This document shows positions 1 to 10,528 of a DNA stretch of 64,000 nt, one piece after another (positions within the stretch are counted from its first letter, which is position 1; every line of letters starts with the position of its first letter). The position numbers and the translations under genes are program-made. Location: NCBI GenBank assembly GCA_012862575.1, contig BLSF01000008.1, forward strand, positions 62,001-126,000, written 5' to 3'. The stretch is from Parietichytrium sp. I65-24A. Taxonomy: Eukaryota; Sar; Bigyra; Thraustochytrida; Thraustochytriidae. The notes below the pieces were generated by a model, which saw nothing but the letters and a program-made list of their open reading frames with translations, made no database searches and had not been told where the DNA came from.

Positions 1-299
1 TACTGCGACGCCTGAATCCACACGTACGGGTCCGAGCAGTCCTTGCCCTTCATCCTCCCGCGTCACCCTGCACCCGGCACCCTGCACCTTCTACCAACTT
101 CTCCAACCTATCCAACCTACCCAACTTTCAAACTGCGCACAGTTCGACAACGCACCGCCGTCCTGCCGCAACTCATGCAACCGCTCTGCGCGTACACTGT
201 TGTCCCACCTCTTCCTGCTCAACCTTCCCGCTCTTGCTGCTCTCTGCAGGTGGGTTTGTATTACAATTACAATTGTGAGACTGAGCAGCTCTGAGAGCA

Positions 300-408
300 C
301 TGAGAGAGAGAGAGACAAGTTATAAGTTCTTGCTGAGAGAGGGAGACACAGAGAGACACTGAGAGACACTGAGAGATTGAGAGAGAGACTGAGAAAGAGA
401 GGGAGAAG
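300..408. repeat. GA-rich simple repeat
   Basis: A purine-rich stretch of GAGA units with a partly tandem GAGAGACACT decamer. It has no coding signal. The same type of tract recurs at 11585-11615. Confidence 0.7.
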
Positions 409-2631
409 TCCGAGGCGTGCGCGAGAATCGCTGAGAGTGCTTAGCACCTGCTACGCTCTCGCTCCGCTAGTTCGAGCTAGCACTTGGCGCAGGACCACGA
501 GTGTGTGCGCTTCTTTCCTCATTCTTTTCTTCACTTTTTGTTTATTGTTTATGTTTATTATTATTATTTGCTCTCGTAAGTCTAAGAACCGGCGTAAGGG
601 AGGTCAAGAGGGGTTAGCGGGGAGGTAGATAGGGAAGTGGGACCACGGTGACCACAGGCCAGAGAGGAGAGAGAGAGATGGGGAGGAGGAAGCACAAGCA
701 CAAGATCAAAAGCGTTCATTTGATTGATAGACTGACTGCGAACAGTTGTAAATGAGATTTTACTTTGAAACGATGGGCTTGCAGACTCGGAGAGAGCGCT
801 GTCCTCAGCTGCTCAGTGAGGGCACTTTGTTGAAAAAGCGAACGATCGCTCTTTGGAAATACTTTTCTTGCCCATCATCAAGCATCAATCAATCAATCAA
901 TCAAAGACCAACACGAGCTCACGGAGGTTACGAGGCAGCCTAAGCGCAGCCTAGGCACTGCGAGGGACACAGCAGGCCAACTATGAGAATTGGCCCTTAT
1001 TCGATGAGCATCATTGCGGGTCCAGACATCGTCCAGACAGCCCAGACCGCATTCGTGAGTGAGTTGAAGAAAGGGGTGAAAAGACGAAGCTTGGAGTCCG
1101 ACATAGACAAACAGGCAGCGAGGCAGCCATGCGGAAGAGGGATTTGGCGATATTTGGCGACTAGCTCGACGTCCTTCCGCGCCACCCTACTACTGAATCT
1201 GGTATATACTGTATAGGGCTGGGAGATAGGATTGGCAGCTCGGGGAAATTGTTTCCCACTTTGGGAGGCTCTAGTATTTCCCCGGCTTCGCACGCAAAGG
1301 TTACTAAGCTTGCAGCGCAGCCGTTCCTATCGTTGGGCGTGTTGGACGCCGCCAGAACAGGTGACAGCATTTCTTTGTATGCAGTCGATAACATGGCCGC
1401 AAGAGAAAGAGGCTCAGCCGGGCCAGTGAAGTATGCTGGATGCAGCGCTTTGAGTGGCTGATATGCGACGATAGCATTGACGACGTCACCGACTCTGCAA
1501 AAATACTTGAAACGAGACGGACAGTGCTATTACCGGTGCTCTCTAATCCTAGTATTTAAGTATTTAGCTGGAATGTCCACAGTGAACACGTGTGGACACT
1601 GATCCCGGCAATGATGCATCTGTTAGGAGTGGAGTCCAAGTCGCATGCAGCAATTCACTGTGAGTTTCGAGAATCGAGAAGATGCAAGCACAGTTCGATA
1701 AGCGATTCGAATCATGCAAGACATGCATGTGTCCCACTCTTCCCAGCCTCCACCACGCACTCGCTCAGTGAGTTACCCACTTCACACAAAGCCTTGTCGT
1801 CTCAGTCGGATTTGCGTTACTCACCGACAGGGGCAAGTGGCCAGCGTCCTGTGAGTGACGGCCCTGTGGCTGACAACGGTATAGAGGGCTGCTAGAGTCG
1901 CGCATACTGACGCATATCCCACTAACTGAACTTATTGGGTGAAGAAGAGAAGAGAAAAGAAAAGGGAAAGGAGCTCACACCAGTGACTTGGAAACTGCCA
2001 CAGAGCACAGAAATTCTCGTGGCATCTTTCTGATAGAGCCAGATAGGCATTACTATAGCTGCCTGCATGCGTCGCGAAGTGAAAGCAGACTTCGAGGCCG
2101 CTCAATTTAGGCGGGTGAACCCGTTCCTGGCTCGCCAGCCAATGACCTTTTCACACCGTTGAACCTTCGGCTCGATCTCGATCGACAAAAGTTCTTCTTC
2201 TTGCGACTCTCGTGGGCGTTATCCGCCTCGGCTGGGATCGGTGAATTGCTAACTTTTGCTTCTTCGAGTTTCCAATTTTTCGGTTGCACGTCCAAGCTCG
2301 CGTCGCACGCTCCACTCCTAACGATTTCATTAGTGGCGCCTACTCGACCTGACTATCTGCTACCAAGGTGCACACCTTTCGGAGATTCCCCTTCTCGGTA
2401 GAACAGTTTCCCCGACATCCCCAGCGACGAAGCTTCTGGTGCATTTGGGTTCTGGGAGAGAGAACCGGAACGATGTGGGTTCTCCAGGCTCCTTTTCGCT
2501 CATTTTGTTCTTTCACCCCCCGCAAAGGTGCTCTGCGATCGTATCATGGTTCAATGCAATACAGCCGACCGACTCGAAACTTTGAAACAAAAATCCTTCA
2601 CAAGCCTCGCTTTCGAACAAAGAAAGGCTGT

Positions 2632-2666
2632 ACAAAACAAAACAAAACAAAACAAAACAAAACAAA
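2632..2666. repeat. (AAAAC)n microsatellite
   Basis: Tandem AAAAC pentamers, about six copies. Frames reading through it give only K/Q/N/T repeats, so it is treated as non-coding. Confidence 0.8.
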
Positions 2667-3705
2667 CATACAAAACAAGACGTTGGCGAATCCATTCTCA
2701 GAGGCGTGGAAAATCAGTAAGACCCTTCCCTCTCAATCTCTAGTAGAGCTCTGCTCTACCTACACACTTAAGGTATACTAAGCTCCTCCATTCTGCGAAA
2801 AGTTGATTGACAAAAATTTGACAAAAACGCCCAGAGTTCCCGAAATGTCAAAGCAGGAGAAAGCACTTTTGGCTCGAGACACCTCGACACGTCAAGAGCG
2901 AGTCTATGTGAAAGCCCTTCGCCACGGTCTCTCAAGACAACACATGGACTAATCGAACTTAAACGAACTAAACGACAAAACGACGAAACTCCCAATGTTC
3001 CTGTAACGACCAACCCCCTCATCCCTCAGCGCATCCTAGTCGACGCTTTCAGAGCGGCCTAGCCCGGAGGTTGCACACATTTCCAAGCTAGGGAGCAATA
3101 AGAAAATGAATACGGTGGGCAAGTATGAGAAAGAGAAACTTTTTCCTAGGGAAAAGGTTGCCCAACGTTGCGTTTCTTTTTTCTCTGTAGTCGCCGCTTT
3201 GCGCTCGAGTTTGATCACTATGTTTGATCTCGACAGCTTGGTTGATCAAGAGAAGGAAACTGGCTGACAGTGAGTTCCAACATTAATTTTGTGAGTGAGT
3301 TCTGAATTCTGAATTCTGATTCTTAATGCGAAAGTTACGAGAGTTGAGAGCTTGTCGAAAAAAAAACGAACTTTGAAAGGCACCAAAGCAACGCACGTGC
3401 GATGAAGTTGTGCACGAAAGTTCGCAATATATATATATAGAGAGAGACAACCCCGTCGTATCGGCGGTCACTGGTGTCACTGGGCAAGGAACTTCCCAAT
3501 CGGAAGAGACTCAAGTTTCACGGTCAAGATCGAAACCACTATCAATCAATCAATTGAAATCAATCAATCAACAGGGGAAAGCCAGCCACAACTTTTGAAA
3601 CGTTTATAAACGACTGTCGCGTTTTTTGGTTACTGTACGCTGGCTCAGCTTCTTACTGCGTACCCAACGCTGCAATACTGTGCGTGCTACACCGACCTAG
3701 CTCAA

Positions 3706-3729
3706 CTCTCTCTCTCTCTCTCTCTCTCT
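3706..3729. repeat. (CT)n microsatellite
   Basis: Twelve uninterrupted CT dinucleotides in the region upstream of the small gene at 4192. Confidence 0.85.
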
Positions 3730-4191
3730 TTGTCTTCCTGTAACTCTGAGCACGAGGCCGACGAGCCTGAGGTAGTACTCCGTGGGCTGCGGGCACTTGC
3801 GAGTTTTGTTGAAAGAGCTGCGGGAGAAGCAGTGCGTCTGCTACAGCAACGAGCTCTTGTCTCGTCGAGGTGAACCGCTGTGATACTTGTCGAGCTGGTG
3901 CAGCTGCTGGGGTGCTGGGGTGCTGGGAGAGTGGACTGACTCTGTGACGTGGCGGACGGGCTCGACCAAGAGCGGGGGAAGAGGGGTCGGAATTTAGCGG
4001 TATACATCTCTCCCCCGTCGGATGAACGCTTGTTGGGCATCGCGGACCTCGTTCAATTGCAGAGAGGTTGAGTGGTGTTGTTCTTGTTGTTCTGCCTGGA
4101 GCTGAACGCCAACGTTCCGTTGACCTTCTCCTCGGCTCTGTCAGGCGCACGGGTCGGCACTTTTTGCTTTGTACTGGTGGAGCAGAACAGG

Positions 4192-4464
4192 ATGAGCAAC
4201 GCCGAGAATGTGGACGAGGGGGGGAATGGCGGCAATCAGCACCATGTAAATTTCGATCTGGGCGAGCCGGATTTGGAGACGAGTGAGAGCAGCAGTGCTG
4301 CCCAAGCCCGCAAAAAGCGGGGTTCTGGCGGCTTTATTCACAAGGTGAAGGTCGCATTTGGAGTAGCTTCCCCAAACATGGTGGCCTCTCTTTCACAAGG
4401 CTCCTCAGAGGCCCTGAAGAAGGGCGCTGCTGGCAAGGACAGCAATTTCAACGCGAAAAAGTAA
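4192..4464 (+). CDS. Small unknown protein, 90 residues
   Basis: Family not recognised. The frame is open further upstream but has no ATG before 4192, so MSNAENVDEGG is taken as the start. The protein has an acidic, Gly/Asn-rich N-terminal half (residues 1-35) and a basic, Gly/Ser/Lys-rich C-terminal half beginning with RKKRGSGGF. There is no signal peptide, membrane segment or Cys cluster. It looks largely disordered apart from a short possible amphipathic helix around KVKVAFGVASPNMV. An AATAAA lies 145 bases after the stop, which supports a real transcript end. It could instead be the last exon of a longer gene, because the open frame upstream extends 40 codons, although no clear acceptor was chosen. 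No function is proposed. Confidence 0.5.
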   Translation: MSNAENVDEGGNGGNQHHVNFDLGEPDLETSESSSAAQARKKRGSGGFIHKVKVAFGVASPNMVASLSQGSSEALKKGAAGKDSNFNAKK

Positions 4465-4608
4465 ATCTTGCCCAGGCGCATGGCGCTTGCAAAAACCCTC
4501 TCTCTCATAGCTGTTCGACTGTTTCTTCAAACGACTGTATCGTTTCTGTATCTGAATAACGGCAGACTGGCCATCGCATGCTTTGATTTAATATTCTCCG
4601 AGAAAAAG

Positions 4609-4614
4609 AATAAA
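4609..4614 (+). promoter_or_regulatory. Polyadenylation signal AATAAA
   Basis: Canonical AATAAA 145 bases downstream of the stop of the small gene at 4192-4464, on the same strand. Confidence 0.6.
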
Positions 4615-5049
4615 AGAGCTTTGTTTCCGTACATCACCTCCTTTCCCTGACACTGTCCCAGACGCTCTCGCGCCGCGAAACGGCGGCAGCCAAAATGGTG
4701 TAAACTTCATTGTACGCAACGACAAAGAGCGGAGATGACTATGTAGCAAGCCCAGTGCCCTTCTGTTGCAACCGCGATTGTCACCAGCGCATTGCTGGTA
4801 CAGCAAGACTCACGTGCAAAAACCCAACTCGTGCATACACTGCGCGGGTTCCCAGACCCAAACGCATCTTGAGAGACGTCAAACTCTTGAACACAGGCCC
4901 AGCCCATGGCAACTGAACTGAGATATTCTCGCCCATCATCTCCACCACCCATCACCGCATCATCATATCATCACCATCACCATCACCATCATCGCGCTCC
5001 ACGCCGACAAGTTCCCGCCATCGTCCGCTCGTTCATTCAACAATCAATC

Positions 5050-5131
5050 CAATGCGAACAATGCAAACAATGCAAACAATGAAACAATGAAACAATGAAA
5101 CAATGAAACAATGAAACAATGCAAACTCGGA
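5050..5131. repeat. AATGAAAC / AATGCAAAC tandem repeat
   Basis: Several copies of a 9-base AATGCAAAC unit grade into an 8-base AATGAAAC unit and back. It is non-coding and AT-rich. Confidence 0.8.
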
Positions 5132-5207
5132 CTTCTTCCACCTTTCGTCGACAATGAAACACCCGCATCAAAGACTTTACTATCACGTCCATTGGAAATT
5201 GGGAATT

Positions 5208-5237
5208 GGAAACTGGAAACTGGAAACTGGAAACTGG
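5208..5237. repeat. (GGAAACT)4 tandem repeat
   Basis: Four exact GGAAACT heptamers plus two bases, preceded by degenerate GGAAATT/GGGAATT copies. Confidence 0.8.
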
Positions 5238-5479
5238 CAAAGGCAAAGAAAGCAACGAAAGCTCATTTATCTAACTTGCCGCGTCCACGAGCCAGGCTCA
5301 GTCGTTGGTCCTCAGTCGTCGCTGGCACAGACGCTTCGCCAGTGTCAGTCGACTGGAAGCGGAGGAGATCATATCAGAGCAGATGAAAGCTCGAGGGCTG
5401 GCCAGGCTGTGACATATCGACGTAAAGAGGTAGCGAGGTAGCGAGGTAGCGAGCGGTGTGGTTTAGTTTGGCAAGGGCA

Positions 5480-6913
5480 ATGTACGCGCAGATAGAGTGG
5501 CCACCGGCCGCTTCCAGCACGCCTCTGCGTCGCACGATGCGGCCGCGCTCTTGGCTCACTGCTTCTGGGCTGTCGCTTCCCGGAACGGCCGCGTTTGCTT
5601 CGGGGTCGCCGTGGGCGACAGTCCCTTCTCGGACTTCGGCAACTGGCGCGACCGCGGAGATGGACAGGGACGCGGTGGCGTTGGCGTGCTGGCAAGGTAT
5701 ACCCGGCGGAGCGAGACGGAAGGCATGGCCCGCGCTGGTTGGCAACAAATTGCGCGTGACGATGGACCTGTTCTCGGTGCTTAGAGAAGCCGCGGAGGAG
5801 GCAAGGTTCGTGGACTCCGAGGTGGACACTCTGTGCACGGAGGACGAGGATGAAGATGAAGATGAAGATGAAGATGAAGATGAAGATGAGGACGAAGATG
5901 AAAGCGAAAGCGAAAGCGAAAGCGGAAATGGGACCGAGGACGCAGACGTTGATGAGCTTGACATTCGCAAACTTGACATTGGCGCAAATGAGAACGAGAA
6001 CGAAATCGGGAATGTTAATGGTAATGAAATGGCCCTTGAAGAGCCGCGCGAGGCCAAGACCTGGCCCGCGGAATGTTGTTCGAGCGAGACTGGCTCTGGG
6101 CGCGAGTCTGTGTCCGAGCCAAGCGGGGCGGCTGAGAAACCTGTTCAAGGAATTTGTGGCGTTAAAGATGGGGTCGGAGACCTTGGCCTTGACGGCAGCG
6201 AGGAGGGTAGACGGCCGGCCATTTCCAGGAAAAGGAGCACAGCGTGCCAGATTGAGCAAGACCTGAGCAGAACGTTCCCGGATCTGGCGTTCTTTTCAGA
6301 GCACGGAGGGCCGTACCGGTTGGCGCTTCAGGAGATCCTAGAGTCGTATGCGGTGTTTCGTCCCGGTCTTGGCTACGTCCAAGGCATGTCGCACCTAGCG
6401 GCGATGCTTCTGCTCTTCATGGAACGCGACCCGGCTTTTGTGTGTTTTTGCAACATTTTGGAAGACCACGTTTTCTTCACCGTCGTCAGGGACCATGACG
6501 AGGCGGCAATTGCCAAACATATGACCTTGTTCAATGAACTCTTGCGCGAACTCGCGCCAGCTCTAGCGGACCACTTTGGCCGTCTTGGGATCCTTCCGGA
6601 CATGTTCATTATCGATTGGCTCTTGACCATACTAGTCAGGGCCGTTCCTCTGGAGGTTGCCGCTCGAGTTTGGGACACCTACCTTTTTCTGGATACCAGA
6701 GATTTGAAGGAGCGGTTTTTGTGGCGCTGCATAATATCTTTGTTGAAAATCTTTGCTGTGCAGCTCAGCATCCTGGACTTTGACGCCTGCATGGGCATTC
6801 TGAAAAACCTCCCAAAGTTCAGCATGGACAAGTATTTCAACATGATCGAAGCAACACCAATCAGCTCCAAGCGCTGGGTTGCCTTACAGCGCAAAGTTGG
6901 CATCTTGCCATAA
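5480..6913 (+). CDS. TBC-domain Rab GTPase-activating protein
   Basis: It should speed GTP hydrolysis on a Rab GTPase and so control vesicle traffic; the Rab partner is unknown. The start is the first ATG in the frame (5480), giving 477 residues. The TBC domain is split. Motif A (CWQGIPGGARRKAW) lies near 70-83, then a long insert follows, and motif B (IEQDLSRTFPD) begins at 258. The arginine finger (R264) and the glutamine finger (GYVQGM, Q301) are both present, so the GAP is predicted to be active. The C-terminal TBC helices (FIIDWLLTILVRAVPLE and RVWDTYLFL) run to about 420. The insert holds an uninterrupted ED run of about 21 residues near 121-141 followed by SESESES. TBC domains normally have a much shorter link between motifs A and B. 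Single exon. Confidence 0.88.
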   Translation: MYAQIEWPPAASSTPLRRTMRPRSWLTASGLSLPGTAAFASGSPWATVPSRTSATGATAEMDRDAVALACWQGIPGGARRKAWPALVGNKLRVTMDLFSVLREAAEEARFVDSEVDTLCTEDEDEDEDEDEDEDEDEDEDESESESESGNGTEDADVDELDIRKLDIGANENENEIGNVNGNEMALEEPREAKTWPAECCSSETGSGRESVSEPSGAAEKPVQGICGVKDGVGDLGLDGSEEGRRPAISRKRSTACQIEQDLSRTFPDLAFFSEHGGPYRLALQEILESYAVFRPGLGYVQGMSHLAAMLLLFMERDPAFVCFCNILEDHVFFTVVRDHDEAAIAKHMTLFNELLRELAPALADHFGRLGILPDMFIIDWLLTILVRAVPLEVAARVWDTYLFLDTRDLKERFLWRCIISLLKIFAVQLSILDFDACMGILKNLPKFSMDKYFNMIEATPISSKRWVALQRKVGILP

Positions 6914-7332
6914 ATGCACCTGTCTCTATATCTATATCTATTTCTGTACCTACTCCAATGTCAATTCCCCATTCTTCGCTCCGCATTTTCCTTCTTCTTC
7001 TCGTTGCTTGACTGTGAAAGCCAATGCTCTGCGCTTGGAGTGCACAAACAGGAGAACATTGGTACTCAGTACTCGAGCATTAGCGATTACCAGTGCTGAT
7101 AGAGAAGTAAGTAGGCTTTTGCCTCAAAGATTTCAACCATTGAGATCATGTGAATTCTGAATGCAACGCTTACACAAAGATTTGCAAGATACTGTCAAAA
7201 AGATACTGTCTGTACTGAGTACTACCTTTTGGATGTTCATTGACACTGTGAAGATACATACTCACGAAACCTCAGAGAAGAAAGAAACGGAGCCGCGGCT
7301 TGACCGGGCCGTACGCACAGTGCGCACAGGTG
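6914..7332. other. Intergenic spacer
   Basis: This is a 419-base same-strand gap between the TBC and aminotransferase genes. It contains a GGTACTCAGTACTCG block near 7060 of the recurring intergenic type. No gene is seen. Confidence 0.6.
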
Positions 7333-8534
7333 ATGTACCTTGCGCCAAGGTTGTGGGTCTGCAAACGCGTGTTGACGGGGGTCGCAAGGACGAGCAAGGT
7401 TGGTTGGCTGGGCAGAAGCATGTCTCACGCGGTTGCGCAAAGTGACGAGTCGCCGAAAGGCGTCGGCGGAGCTGTGTTTGGGGACCAGAGGAATGAGGAA
7501 ATCAAGATTTACATGAACCTGAACGGCCCTGGCTCTGGGAAGTTCGTGCCGCGAAGCCAGGCCACCGTCTCCGTCTTCGATAGCGGTTTTCTTCTCGGAG
7601 ACGCGCTCTGGGAAGGGCTCCGGCTCTACAACGGGAAATGGTTTTGCTTGGAAAAGCATCTGAGGAGGCTGTACGAAGCGTGCAAGTACATGGACATTGA
7701 CGTTGGAGTCGGGCCCCGCGAGCTCGAGAAAGATCTGGAGGAGCTCGCCAAAGTCAATAATATGAAATCCGGCTGCCATGCACGTTTGTAAGTGGAAATG
7801 CTTCTTGTTGCGCTCTGTGCCGTTTGGCACACTATGAGACATGGAGAGCAACGCTCTAACCAGTTCACCTTTTATCGTGCCATAGGATGGTGACCCGAGG
7901 AGAAAAATACACCCCTTATCAAGGGCCTGCTGTCAACAAAGGGCCGGCCACAATCATTTGTATCGCAGAGCACAAACCTCCCCTTGCATACGCAGACCCG
8001 AGCCAGCACCCAGGCATTCGTCTGCATACAGTGCACGTTCGCCGTGGGTTTGCAGACGTCCAGGACCAAAAACTCAACAGCCACAGCAAAATCAATTGCG
8101 TCACGGGTTGCATCGCCGCCGGAAAAGCAGGGGCGGACGAGGGGCTGATGCTGGACCCCTTCGGCAATGTAGCCACTTGCAACTCGGTTCATTTCTTCAT
8201 TGTGCGGAACGGGGAGGTGTGGACTTCGAATGGAAATTACTGCATCCCAGGTATTACGCGAGGAAACATCATAGATCTCTGTCGGGAAAACGGCGTCACA
8301 GTTCAAGAGAGGGACTTTTCCCTCTACGAGGTGTATGCTGCCGAAGAAGCATTCGTCACAGGGACTTTTGGTGGCGTTACGCCTGTAAGATCGGTGGATG
8401 GAAGACAAATCGGATCCAGGCTGTATGACACCTGGGAACAAGGCAAAGACCCGGTCTTCAAAGTTGGTCCGATGGTGCTTCAAATTCAGAAATGGTACAA
8501 CGAACTCGTCGTGCGAGAGTGCGGTAGCCTGTAG
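7333..8534 (+). CDS. Class IV PLP aminotransferase (branched-chain/D-amino acid type), two exons
   Basis: Fold-type IV PLP aminotransferase; the family includes branched-chain and D-amino acid transaminases and the exact substrate cannot be told. Exons 7333-7787 and 7886-8534 join to 367 residues. The splice rebuilds the conserved ARLMVTRGEKYTPYQ segment, which strongly supports the intron. The predicted PLP lysine is K220 in NSHSKINC. A GNVATCNSVHFFIV stretch follows, then CIPGITRGNIIDLC and EEAFVTGTFGGVTP. The PLP-ring glutamate of classical members is replaced by Thr (VAT instead of VAE). From memory, a wider class IV subfamily with ATCNS shares this, so it need not mean loss of function. 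The first 29 residues are basic (RLWVCKRVLTGVARTSK) and could be an organelle transit peptide. A shorter product could start at ATG 7420. Confidence 0.88.
7788..7885 (+). other. Spliceosomal intron in the aminotransferase gene
   Basis: 98 bases, starting GTAAGT and ending AG, with CTAAC (in GCTCTAACC) before a pyrimidine-rich stretch near the acceptor. It contains in-frame stops, and its removal restores the family-conserved protein sequence. Confidence 0.9.
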
Positions 8535-9496
8535 CCATCGCCACTGTCGAGCGAGCACGTAGCTTGCCCTATCGCCCCGCCATGGGCAGGGCTTACAGCT
8601 GCTCGGTACATTTACTCTGTTACCAATCCCAGTTTGGCTTGCTAGTCGCGGACTCTCGACATTCAGCGCTGGTCTCGTGTGCACGTTCATGGGCGATGAG
8701 AGGAACCTTCATAAAATAATCTAAAGCACATACTTTTACGTCTACTTTTCCTTTTCTATGTAGGAATTTCCACGCGCTTGGTACTTGATCAAGTTTCAGA
8801 CCAGCGAGCGAGCAAGTATGGAACTCTCGACAATCCAGCTCCAAGTCAAACCGCGTGCAAGCTTCCGATGTTCTTCTCTGCACTTGTTCTCTTCGAGGGC
8901 CAAATCCCATCATTGCCTTCATTTGTCAGCTCCCCATTCTCGACTCGCAGTTTTCATTCATCCCTCATCCCTCATCCCTCATCTTTCAATTCTCGACTCC
9001 CAATTCTCGATACCTCTTGGTCCCGAAAGTGCTCAAACTTGATGGCCAATGTCAATCTTCACAAGTGATCGAACAGCCAATCACATCAATTCTCTACGTC
9101 GCCGAACAGGACCTACATCGCAGATCACTAAGTCAATCGCTTAATTGACCCTAGTCTTTGGCTCTTGTCTCTTGTCTCATGTTATTGTGCAAACTGTGCA
9201 AACATCAACACTAAAGATGTGAAAGGGTTTTATGAAGACACAATGGAAGTGATGGACGCCGAATCATGGCAGACCAACTCGCACGCGAATTTGCACACAT
9301 TTGACGTGGATCAAGGTTCCAAAAGAAGGATGCAGGGAGAAGCTTATGGTCAACTGCGCTGGGCACTTGTGTAAAGTGCGAAGGGGTCCACCAGAGCACC
9401 TAGCTCAGACCCCGAACGTTGGATGATTGAACCACGGGAGACGATTTGACATCACTGAGCGCAACTCGGCGAGATACGCGGTAACGATTGTTTGCG
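8535..9496. other. Intergenic spacer, no gene seen
   Basis: The short frames here have no domain and overlap in several phases. The spacer includes a degenerate CATCCCTCATCCCTCAT repeat near 8950-8985 and otherwise shows nothing recognisable. Confidence 0.55.
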
Positions 9497-10396
9497 ATGG
9501 ACTTTGGCGCCCCGAGCTGGGACCTGGTGGCTCAGCAGTACGCCAATGCCGAGCCGCAGGGTGAACATCCGTTCCAAGTCGAATACCTGTTCGAAAGCAG
9601 CAACTGGGAAGATGAAGATGTGGGAAGCTGTACGAAGATCAGCGCTTACAATCCAGAAGGCGACTTTGCTGAGCCGATCGTGTATCCGTACGATCCCTAT
9701 GCGACGACGTCAGAGAAAGGTCCAATCTTCGAGCCAGATCACTCCTGTCCAACCCTCTGTACACCGGACCGAGCCCGCCCGGCGATGCAATACGCCAAGT
9801 ACCCGTACTCAGCGCCGCAAGAGGACTTCTCAGAGGCAATGCCAAAGGAGTCATTATATCAGCATAATCCCCAGCAACCCAGCAGCCCGGAAAGGAGCCG
9901 CGCCAGCAGTGACCTCGACATACTCCATTTGGAAGAGGGCGATGATGATGGAGCAGCCCCGAAGACCTTGTCCGAAGTCAGGGCGCACGAAATTCAGGCA
10001 GGAGACGAAGCGAAAGGTGCGATCAGGATGCTGTTCTCCGCAGAGAAGCTAATTCAAGCAAGACAGGATCTTCTTCTGGGAGGCGATTTCAAAATTCGGA
10101 CGGGCAACTCGCCACTAAAGTTTGCCTACGAAAAGTCAGAGTGTCCTTCTTTTAAAGAGCACTCGGAATACCTGAAAACTTGGTTTTTCGAACATTACGA
10201 CAATCCTTACCCCAACCCGGAGACCAAGAAGCATCTTTGTTCCGTAACGGGGTTGACAGGGGTCCAGCTTCGAAATTGGTTTACAAACATGCGGAAACGG
10301 CATTGGACTCCCGTGCAAAAGGGCCGCGAGCCAAAGTCCTACGTTGATTTCATACTTGTGAAGCTGTTTGAACAAAGCTCGATCAGCCAGCAGTAA
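9497..10396 (+). CDS. TALE-class homeodomain transcription factor
   Basis: Nuclear DNA-binding protein of the TALE superclass (the group of KNOX, BELL and PBX proteins), 299 residues from the first ATG in frame. The homeodomain is near the C-terminus, about 215-273. It has the three-residue loop extension with EHYDNPYPNPETK between helices 1 and 2 and recognition helix 3 with VQLRNWFTNMRKRHW, including the expected Trp, Phe, Asn and Arg. The N-terminal 150 residues are Pro/Ser/acid-rich and probably disordered. The segment before the homeodomain (about 155-200) is helical and charged and might be a partner-binding region, but no KNOX or PBC domain was recognised. In plants and green algae TALE pairs control the haploid-diploid switch; a similar role here is only an inference. 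Convergent with LpxA, 132 bases apart. Confidence 0.9.
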   Translation: MDFGAPSWDLVAQQYANAEPQGEHPFQVEYLFESSNWEDEDVGSCTKISAYNPEGDFAEPIVYPYDPYATTSEKGPIFEPDHSCPTLCTPDRARPAMQYAKYPYSAPQEDFSEAMPKESLYQHNPQQPSSPERSRASSDLDILHLEEGDDDGAAPKTLSEVRAHEIQAGDEAKGAIRMLFSAEKLIQARQDLLLGGDFKIRTGNSPLKFAYEKSECPSFKEHSEYLKTWFFEHYDNPYPNPETKKHLCSVTGLTGVQLRNWFTNMRKRHWTPVQKGREPKSYVDFILVKLFEQSSISQQ

Positions 10397-10432
10397 AATA
10401 TCCCGCACAATATCATTCAAGCAATTACAGTA

Positions 10433-10438
10433 AATAAA
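10433..10438 (+). promoter_or_regulatory. Polyadenylation signal AATAAA
   Basis: AATAAA 37 bases after the TALE homeodomain stop, followed by an A-rich run, within the 132-base convergent spacer. Confidence 0.65.
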
Positions 10439-10528
10439 ATAAGGAAAAAAAACATTCTACGTCTGTGCTTTCACCAGAATAAATACGACACACAAGATGA
10501 AGCCTATCCCAAATCTGTTCCGCATGTC

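Larger units (their letters stand above)
1..4191. other. Gene-poor stretch, no supported gene
   Basis: No open frame here has a recognisable domain. The longest frames (up to about 165 codons on the minus strand near 3650-4150) are Ser/Arg-rich, overlap in several frames and run through CT repeats, which suggests chance openness. The stretch contains GA-, AAAAC-, CAAT- and CT-type simple repeats, listed separately where clear. It may hold 5' UTR sequence of the small gene at 4192, but no splice pair or promoter could be assigned. Confidence 0.6.
4465..5479. other. Intergenic, repeat-bearing spacer
   Basis: No gene is supported between the small gene and the TBC gene. It holds CAT/CAC trinucleotides (about 4949-4993), an AATGAAAC-type tandem array (5050-5131) and a GGAAACT array (5208-5237). 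Just before the TBC start there is a short GTAGCGAG repeat near 5428-5455. Confidence 0.6.

Noticed and set aside
5369-6259. 296- and 227-codon minus-strand frames
   Set aside because: Antisense of the acidic tract and flanks of the TBC gene; the Ser and Phe/Ile runs come from the GATGAA repeat.
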